Shown piece by piece: positions 58,171 to 64,000 of a stretch of 64,000 nt of DNA (the stretch's first letter is position 1; every line of letters begins with the position of its first letter). Source of the stretch: Clostridium sp. AM58-1XD (lineage in GTDB: Bacteria > Bacillota > Clostridia > Lachnospirales > Lachnospiraceae). The position numbers and the translations under genes were made by a program. The notes under the pieces are model-generated. The model made no database searches, was not told where the DNA came from, and saw only the letters and a list, made by a program, of their open reading frames with translations. The stretch is taken from contig NZ_QSDR01000027.1 in the NCBI RefSeq assembly GCF_003464085.1, forward strand, positions 1-64,000, read 5' to 3'.

Positions 58171-59595
58171 GTGAAAAACATCGCAACGACAAGATTGATG
58201 CCCCTGCATACCGGCAGGGGCCGGAGCGTGGCGGAGGCGCTGGGGCGCACGACGGATTATGTGGAGAACCCGGACAAGACGGACGGCGGCGAATGGATCA
58301 CCGCCTACGAGTGCGACCCCGCCATAGCCGATCAGGAGTTCCTATTCTCCAAACGACAGTACGCCGCGCTGACCGGGCGGGAGAAAAAGGACAGCGACGT
58401 GATCGCCTACCATCTCCGCCAGTCCTTCAAACCCGGCGAGATTGACCCGGCGACGGCGAACAAAATCGGCTACGACCTCGCCCTGTCGCTGACAAAGGGC
58501 AGCCACGCCTTTATCGTCTGCACCCATGTGGACAAGGCGCACATCCACTCGCACATCATTTTCAACTCCACCAGCCTCGACTGCTCCCGGAAGTTCCGAA
58601 ACTTCTGGCGCTCGTCCTTCGCCGTCCGCAGGCTCTCCGATCTGCTGTGTCTGGAAAACGGCCTGTCGGTGATTGAGAACCCGAAGCCCAGCCGGGGCAG
58701 CTATGGAACATGGCTGGGCGATACAAAACCGCCCACCGTCCGGGCGCGGCTGGAGCAGCTCATCGACGGCGTTCTGGACACAGGCCCGAAGGATTTTGAC
58801 AGCTTCCTCGCCACCATGAAAGGGTTGGGCGCGCGGGTCAAGCGAGGCAAGCATCTGGCGTTTCAGATACCGGGCGGCAAGCGGTTTATGCGCTGTGATT
58901 CTCTCGGCGCGGACTACTCGGAGGCGGCGATCTGTGAACGGCTCTCCGGCGCCCGTTTGGCTCCGACGAAACGGAAGGCGGCGGCACCTGACGCACCCCC
59001 AAAGCCAAACCTGCTGATTGACATTCAGGCAAAATTACAGCAGGCCCACTCCCCCGGCTTCGAGCGGTGGGCGAAGTTATATAACCTCAAGGAGATGGCA
59101 AAAACGCTGGTCTACTTGCAGGAGAACGGGCTGGAAAATTATGACGCGCTGGCACAGGCCAGCGACGCGGCGGGCGCGCGGTTCGACGCGCTGACGGACA
59201 AGACAAAAGCGAATGAAAGACGGATGAAGGAGATCGCGGAGCTGCAAAAGCACATCGGCGCTTACGGCAAGACCCGCGAGATTTACGCGCAGTACCGGAA
59301 GCTGCCGCCGAAGAAAGCGGCACGTTTTTATGAGGAACACACCGGCGACATCCTCTCCTGTCAGGCGGCGAAGCGGTATTTTGATTCCATCGGCATGAAG
59401 AAGCTCCCCTCTATCCAGTCGCTGAAACAGGAATACGCCGCGCTGTTGGCGGAGAACAAAAAAATCTACCCGGAGCTGAAACAGGCGCGGGCAAAGATGA
59501 TAGAACTGATGACGGCAAAGAACAACGCCGAGCGCATCCTTGGCATGTCCGAACAGGACAAACGCCGTGACCGCCAGCGGGAGGAAGGACGGTAA
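58171..59595 (+). CDS. MobA/VirD2-type relaxase
   Basis: A 474-aa relaxase that should nick oriT and lead single-strand transfer. The N-terminal domain shows TTRLMPLHTGRGRSVAEALG, TTDYVENPDKT with a candidate tyrosine, and the metal-binding three-histidine motif in HVDKAHIHSHIIFNST. A long helical C-terminus follows. It carries no coupling protein or secretion genes nearby, so it depends on a helper. The GTG 58171 start abuts the GAAAGAGG, which is unusually close; an alternative non-ATG start a few codons on (IATTRLM) is possible. Confidence 0.9.
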   Translation: MKNIATTRLMPLHTGRGRSVAEALGRTTDYVENPDKTDGGEWITAYECDPAIADQEFLFSKRQYAALTGREKKDSDVIAYHLRQSFKPGEIDPATANKIGYDLALSLTKGSHAFIVCTHVDKAHIHSHIIFNSTSLDCSRKFRNFWRSSFAVRRLSDLLCLENGLSVIENPKPSRGSYGTWLGDTKPPTVRARLEQLIDGVLDTGPKDFDSFLATMKGLGARVKRGKHLAFQIPGGKRFMRCDSLGADYSEAAICERLSGARLAPTKRKAAAPDAPPKPNLLIDIQAKLQQAHSPGFERWAKLYNLKEMAKTLVYLQENGLENYDALAQASDAAGARFDALTDKTKANERRMKEIAELQKHIGAYGKTREIYAQYRKLPPKKAARFYEEHTGDILSCQAAKRYFDSIGMKKLPSIQSLKQEYAALLAENKKIYPELKQARAKMIELMTAKNNAERILGMSEQDKRRDRQREEGR

Positions 59596-59651
59596 AAAAT
59601 CCTGTTCTTTGTCCGAGGCCGGGGTGCGGGGCAGCGCCCCGCGTATCGCCG

Positions 59652-59936
59652 GTTTTGCCGTACAATGGGCGGGCTGACGGCGGGGCAGGATGGAATCCTG
59701 TTCCCCGTCGTCGGCGCGGCCCATGCACGGCAAAAATCCAGACGGTCAAGGGGCTTGAGGGTGGAGATTTTCGGAGCGCAGCGGAGAAAATACGACCCGT
59801 CCCCTTGACGGTCTGGATAGGCAAGCAGACGCCGGAGGCGGCTTAAAAGGAACGGGCGCGCCAGCGTCCGTTCCTGCGGGGGCTTGGGGGCGGCAGCCCT
59901 CCAACAAGCAGTCCCGGTATATACCGGGGCATTGCT
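59652..59936. other. Inverted-repeat-rich noncoding block
   Basis: Fills the 432-nt gap between convergent relaxase and kinase genes. TTTTGCCGTACAATGGGC (59652) pairs with GCCCATGCACGGCAAAA (59720). An 18-bp inverted repeat with one mismatch joins 59736-59753 and 59801-59818. GGAACGG...CCGTTCC (about 59850) and the perfect palindrome CCCGGTATATACCGGG (59913-59928) within CAAGCA/TTGCTTG follow. I see no gene. Confidence 0.6.
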
Positions 59937-60027
59937 TGCCCCTACCTCTGCCCCAGGCTATCCGCTTCCATCAGGACAAAACCAAAGCCGGAGAAAAACT
60001 GCCGTCCTGCCCCGCTTTATCCGCGTG

Positions 60028-61371
60028 TCACTCGATTGGCAGCATGAGCCGGACGGAGGCGTAAAACACGCCGTCTTTCTGCTCAAACCGCGCCACCCCG
60101 TTGTACCGGGCTGCAATCTCCCGGACGGAGGCCACGCCAATTCCCACGCCTTCCCGCTTGGAGGACAGGGGTGTTCCGTCCTCAAATATGACGGCTGACA
60201 CGCAGCTATTGTCCACCATGACCAGCAGCGTGGACTGGCCCTTCTGCTTCACGCGCAGCTTGATAAACTTTGTGTCCGCCGAATCCCGTTTGCAGGCTTC
60301 CACGGCGTTCTCCAGCAGGTTTCCGATCAGCACGATGATGTCCGTATCCGACACCTGGTAATTCTTTGGATAAGTGACCTTTGCCGCAAACGAAGTCCCG
60401 GCGTCCCGCGCCTGGGCCGCGTAGTAGCTGATGACGGCGTTCACCACGCCGTTGGCACAGAAATATTCCATCGTATCGGCTGGCAGCCTGTCCTTGTAAA
60501 CAGCGACATATTCCGCGAGGCCCTTTTTGTCGTCGTGGTCGATATAGGACTGCACCGCCGCCAGATGCTGGCGCAGATCGTGGCGCGCCCTGCGCGTTTC
60601 GTCCATGTGGGCAGCGAGGGTGTCAAACTGTTTCTTTTGCGCCGTCAGGCTCCGGCCCGCATACTTTACCGTTTCCTCCAGCTGCGTCCGGCTGCGCGAG
60701 ATTTCCAGTACCTTTAACGCCACATAGGACACATAGCAGGCTCCGAACAGCATGAGGTAACGGGACACCATAAACGGCCATGTGGCATAGGCGTACACGT
60801 CGCCGTTGAAGCAGTACAGCAGGCCAAACGCCGCTGAAAAAAGCGGGATTTTCCATAGATACCGCCACATGGTTTTGTCCTCAATTTTCAGCGCGTCCGC
60901 CACCGTATGATAGAAAAACCGGAGCAGGAACGGGCAGGTAATCAGGTAAAACCCGACGCGGGCGATGTTGTAGACCAGATACGGGTGCAGGTCTGAGAAG
61001 TCCCAGAAGAACCGGCTCTCAATAAAGTTGGCGTTGCCCATCACAAAGAACGTCCACGCCACCAGCAGCAGATAGGTAAACATCAGCTTTGGGAAGCTCT
61101 CCTTAATCAGCAAAAAGGAAAAGGCCAGATTCACCAGCATGAAGCCGTAGCGCATGAGCGTTGTCCACTGCGCCGCCGCCTCATAACCGCCCAGGTTGAT
61201 GTAGTAAAAGGCCGCGCTGTTCGCCGCCGCCACGGTACACATCAGCAGCACGATATACCGGAAGGGAATCCGCAGCCTGTCACGAAACAGCCAGTACCGG
61301 GGGAGGCCGAAGGGGATAAAATCCAGGAACGGGAACAAAAGCACCATCAGCGTGTCAACCGTCTTCATCAT
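60028..61371 (-). CDS. AgrC-like sensor histidine kinase (GHKL)
   Basis: A 447-aa kinase. The N-terminal 200 residues hold six or more membrane spans. A coiled linker leads to the dimerisation region RRARHDLRQHLAAVQSYIDH, with the phospho-histidine most likely in HDLRQHL. The GHKL ATPase domain has LIGNLLENAVEACKRDS and GVGIGVASVREIAARYNG. It overlaps the upstream LytTR regulator gene by 4 nt (ATGA). Kinases of this class sense peptides in agr systems, but I see no agrB/agrD in the window. Confidence 0.9.
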   Translation of the reverse strand: MMKTVDTLMVLLFPFLDFIPFGLPRYWLFRDRLRIPFRYIVLLMCTVAAANSAAFYYINLGGYEAAAQWTTLMRYGFMLVNLAFSFLLIKESFPKLMFTYLLLVAWTFFVMGNANFIESRFFWDFSDLHPYLVYNIARVGFYLITCPFLLRFFYHTVADALKIEDKTMWRYLWKIPLFSAAFGLLYCFNGDVYAYATWPFMVSRYLMLFGACYVSYVALKVLEISRSRTQLEETVKYAGRSLTAQKKQFDTLAAHMDETRRARHDLRQHLAAVQSYIDHDDKKGLAEYVAVYKDRLPADTMEYFCANGVVNAVISYYAAQARDAGTSFAAKVTYPKNYQVSDTDIIVLIGNLLENAVEACKRDSADTKFIKLRVKQKGQSTLLVMVDNSCVSAVIFEDGTPLSSKREGVGIGVASVREIAARYNGVARFEQKDGVFYASVRLMLPIE

Positions 61372-62093
61372 TCCAGGCCGTCCTCTCTTTCCCGCTGAAA
61401 CGTGTACTCGTCAAACAGCGTTTCTATTTTCTTCCGGTCACGCGCGGAGAATGGCACCCGTTCCCCGGTATCCATCACAAAGTCCAGCTCGTCAATCCGC
61501 TCCGCCCGTTCCAGATTGACGATGCAGCCTTTATAGCAGGTGATAAACTGCGGGTAGGGCGCGAGCTGTCCGGTAAATTCGCCAAAGGGGACGCGGAACC
61601 GGAAGACGCCGCGCTTTGCCGTGTGGATTTCTACATAGTGGTCGTCCTGTCCGCACCAGAGAATTTCCCGCAGAAGCACCTTGTTTTTCTCCACCCGGAT
61701 AAACCGGGCGCTGCGGATTTTTGCGAGCCGTGCCAGCTCCATTGTTTTCTCGAATTTTTCATAGGTGAGCGGCTTTACCAGATAGCCGCAGGCCCGCACG
61801 GTGAAGCTCTCAACCGCATGGTCGAGGCTGGTGGTGACGAACACCACGGCCACAAGCCCGTCCTTTTCCCGGATTTTTTCGGCGGTGTCCATACCGGAAA
61901 GCCCGTCCATGTACTGGTCGATGAAAATCATATCATAGGCTTCCGGGGCGAAGCGGGACAGGAATGTTTCCCCGCTTTCAAAATCTTCAATTACGGGTGT
62001 TTCCCCCGCGTAGTTTTCGTCCAGATAACGGTTTAAGCACACCCGGATTTCATTCCTGCAAGCGGCAAGGTCATCTATAATGGCAGCTTTCAT
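61368..62093 (-). CDS. AgrA-like response regulator (LytTR)
   Basis: A 241-aa regulator. The receiver domain has AIIDDLAACRNEI with paired Asp, phospho-Asp in MIFIDQYMDGLSGMD, VVFVTTSLDHAVESF and VKPLTYEKF. The C-terminal LytTR DNA-binding domain has IRVEKNKVLLREILWCGQDD and QFITCYKGCIVNLERAERID. ATG 62093 opens MKAAIIDD; TTG 62099 nearer GGGGG is possible. A pair of direct repeats fitting LytTR sites lies 104 nt away, in the shared promoter region. Confidence 0.9.
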   Translation of the reverse strand: MKAAIIDDLAACRNEIRVCLNRYLDENYAGETPVIEDFESGETFLSRFAPEAYDMIFIDQYMDGLSGMDTAEKIREKDGLVAVVFVTTSLDHAVESFTVRACGYLVKPLTYEKFEKTMELARLAKIRSARFIRVEKNKVLLREILWCGQDDHYVEIHTAKRGVFRFRVPFGEFTGQLAPYPQFITCYKGCIVNLERAERIDELDFVMDTGERVPFSARDRKKIETLFDEYTFQREREDGLE

Positions 62094-62196
62094 CGTCAAA
62101 GCGCCCCCTTTCTGTCGGAGCCTTTGCAGGCTCTTAGCACAGAATTTTTTCTATGTCAATCCCATTTTACAAAATAAATTGGGTTTGTGCAATGGA

Positions 62197-62228
62197 GTTT
62201 GACGCCAAAACTTGCAGTTTGACGCCAA
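62197..62228 (+). promoter_or_regulatory. Predicted LytTR binding site (two direct repeats)
   Basis: GTTTGACGCCAA occurs at 62197-62208 and 62217-62228, start to start 20 bp. Read as GGAGTTTGA/GCAGTTTGA they resemble AgrA-type half sites, which usually recur about 21 bp apart. The site lies between the regulator gene (-) and the receiver-like gene (+). Confidence 0.6.
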
Positions 62229-62300
62229 CCCATTGAAATCCGCTTCTTTTTCCGCTATGTTGGAGATAAGAAAGCGGCCAAATTGGAGAGGAGGAAACGT

Positions 62301-62678
62301 ATGTGGAGCGTGGTTGTCTGTGACGGCGATGAAACGGAGCGGGAGCAGCTTTTAGAATATATCCGGCGCTTTGGCGGTGAAAAAAAACGGGAGGTGACGA
62401 TGACAGGCTGCACCGACTGGCCGGAGCTTTATGAAAGGCTGAAACAGGCGGAGCCGGATGTGATTATCATCGCCCAGGACGGTGTGGAGGGGCTGAACAC
62501 CCTCACGAATATCCATCTGCCGCCCCGGAAATTTATCTGGTTTTCCGATCTGGATTTTAGTTTGCAGGCGTACCGGCTGTGCGTACCCTGGTTTGGGAGC
62601 AAGCCGGTGACCTATCAGAAAATGACCCAGGCGCTGACACGGTGCATAGAGTTGGGGGCGGGGACCGGGGGCGCATAG
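62301..62678 (+). CDS. Stand-alone degenerate receiver-like protein
   Basis: A 125-aa protein. MWSVVVCDGDETEREQLLEY opens like a LytTR-type receiver, and SKPVTYQKMTQAL carries the conserved Lys-Pro. At the phospho-acceptor strand the sequence is EPDVIIIAQDGVEGL, where the usual Asp position is Ala or Gln. So it is probably a pseudo-receiver with no output domain. GAGAGGAGG precedes ATG 62301. Placed opposite the AgrA-like gene and behind its predicted site, it may modulate the kinase or regulator. Confidence 0.7.
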   Translation: MWSVVVCDGDETEREQLLEYIRRFGGEKKREVTMTGCTDWPELYERLKQAEPDVIIIAQDGVEGLNTLTNIHLPPRKFIWFSDLDFSLQAYRLCVPWFGSKPVTYQKMTQALTRCIELGAGTGGA

Positions 62679-62705
62679 AGCAATGAGAAAGTAATCAGAC
62701 GGATT

Positions 62706-62749
62706 GGAAGGGTATACCCCTTCCAGCAGCTCTTACAGAGCTGCTGGAA
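62706..62749 (+). terminator. Overlapping hairpins before the surface-protein gene
   Basis: GGAAGGG/CCCCTTCC (62706-62724) and TTCCAGCAGCTCT/AGAGCTGCTGGAA (62721-62749) share TTCC and cannot form together. The second is a strong 13-bp stem but is followed by CTTTCCTCTTTT, a weak T-tract. Terminator or attenuator. Confidence 0.55.
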
Positions 62750-62793
62750 CTTTCCTCTTTTGTCCGTCCTTATAAAGAATAACAGGAGGGATT

Positions 62794-64000
62794 ATGATGA
62801 TACGAAAAAGAAAAAGACTATGGGCGATGTTTTTATCCGCTGCGTTGATTGTAACGCAGCTTCCGGCGGTGGCGCTGGCGGAGAACCATGCGCCGGAGGA
62901 CGGGAGTATCGCGTCCTTTGAGCCACTGGACAGCGATGTGGCAAAGCAGACCGTCCCGGTGGGGACGGCGTATGAGGATTTGAACCTGCCGGACACGGTG
63001 ACGGCAACGGTCTATCGTGTGACAGAGGATACAGTCATTCCAGACAAGGTGAATGGCGGCGAAGCCGACAGAGAGGGCGGCTCGGAGGACGACAGCGGCG
63101 ATTCTTCCACCGCCACCCCCAGTGACGCAAAGGAAAGCGTTTCGGAGAACAGTTCCAAAGATTCTTCCATAAAGGGCAGTGGGAAAACGGTCACGACCGT
63201 CACCACGTCCAGGTCAGAAATCCCGGTGACCTGGGACAGCGAACCGGCCTATGACGGCGACACCGAGGGCAAGTATGTATTCACGGCGGATGCAGGCGGC
63301 TATGCCCTGTCAGACAACGCGAAGCTGCCGCAGATCACCGTGACGATTTCTGCGGACACGGCGGAAAATCCGGCGAACCCATCAACGGAACCGCTCCCCT
63401 GCACAAAGACCGAGGGCTGTACCCTTGTGGACGGGCATGAGGGCGAGTGCGTCACGGCTCCCCCGGAAAACGACGCGCTTGTAAAAACCATCACCGGCTG
63501 GACGTTTGTGGGAGATGAAAACTTGAACGAGGGCGAGTTGCCCTTAACCAGCGTGAGCATGGACAATCAGGCGGATTTTGACACGGTGGTTTCCATGCTG
63601 CCCGCGCAGATTTCCACCACAATCGAGGGAACGGAGGGCGCGGAAACACTGGACATCACCGGCTGGAGCTGCCCGGAATACATACAGGACGGCGATGATA
63701 ACTGGCCGCTGACTGGGGACTACACTTTCACGGCGGCGCTCCCGGAGGCTACGCCTGCGACCCGCTCCCAATAGTGAAGGTGCTGCTGGGCGGAGCCAGG
63801 GTATATACCATCAACGACCGTTTTACGGTAGACCACTTTACCTACAAGGAGCTGGGGCCGGACACGGTCCAGCTCATCGAGTATGACAGGAGAAACACCA
63901 CCGGGACGCTCACTATCCCGTCAAGTGTAACCAAGCCGTCAAACGGCAGGGCCTATATGGTGGTTTCCATTGGGGACTCTGCGTTTTCCGGCTGCAGCGG
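62794..64000 (+). CDS. Large secreted surface protein, start only; one apparent frameshift
   Basis: At least 400 residues, cut by the window end. The signal peptide (about 1-28) ends PAVALAENHA. An Ig-like/Ser-Thr-rich region with repeated T-V-T strands follows (about 45-300), including IPVTWDSEPAYDGDTEGKYV and a Cys-containing CTKTEGCTLVDGHEGEC unit. A one-base deletion near 63748 breaks the frame; the other frame continues LPIVKVLLGGARVYTINDRF and ends SIGDSAFSGCS, the start of a BspA-type leucine-rich repeat. AGGAGGG precedes ATG 62794. Probably element cargo for adhesion. Confidence 0.75.

Noticed and set aside
58128..58445. 105-codon plus frame overlapping the relaxase start
   Set aside because: The relaxase frame at 58171 carries all family motifs; this frame reads as Gly/Arg-rich out-of-frame sequence typical of GC-rich DNA.

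Overview
The window looks like a chromosome segment of a gut Clostridia, most likely Lachnospiraceae. The pyruvate phosphate dikinase closely resembles the well-known Clostridium symbiosum enzyme as I remember it. The operon orders (prmA-rsmE-cysteine desulfurase-thiI; ireB-ruvX-DUF1292-fur-rnj; mltG-like-trmR-trhP; era-recO) are typical of low-GC Firmicutes. Genus cannot be fixed without a search.

Layout. 1-5.1 kb: the C-terminus of an Snf2-type helicase, then a two-component system with a co-transcribed lipoprotein, then a PhzF-like protein. 5.1-13.4 kb: an RpiR-type regulator, two tandem FAD oxidoreductases and a complete sugar-type ABC importer, read as one carbohydrate-utilisation locus. 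13.4-18.9 kb: a secreted C39-like protein and a MarR-controlled heterodimeric ABC exporter. 19.4-29.8 kb: a TauE/SafE permease followed by RNA/tRNA maintenance genes. 30-45.7 kb: tRNA wobble modification (trmR, trhP), a large M16 protease, era, recO, glyQS, a MATE pump and ppdK. 45.8-52.2 kb: an AT-rich island with a sigma factor fused to a membrane anchor and an extracytoplasmic domain, plus secreted cell-wall-binding-repeat proteins and a lipoprotein. 52.2-64 kb: a GC-rich mobilizable element of the Tn4451/TnpX kind with tnpV, tnpW, a large serine recombinase, mobC, a relaxase, an AgrC/AgrA-like system reading inward, and the start of a large surface protein cut off by the window end.

Two cross-cutting patterns stand out. 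First, at least 17 genes or gene ends are broken by one-base indels, nearly all single-base deletions, including the essential era and glyQS. Many lie beside GATC, AGCTG or CTAAAAC, which points to assembly error rather than gene decay. I therefore annotate these as single interrupted genes. Second, the intergenic regions carry several families of structured repeats: a conserved 45-50 nt apical hairpin core set on different self-complementary stems (three copies), a two-hairpin repeat (three copies), a tandem 70-nt two-hairpin repeat, and a dense hairpin block upstream of the TauE/SafE gene. These structured elements are the most likely undescribed content of the window. I saw no tRNA, rRNA or CRISPR array.
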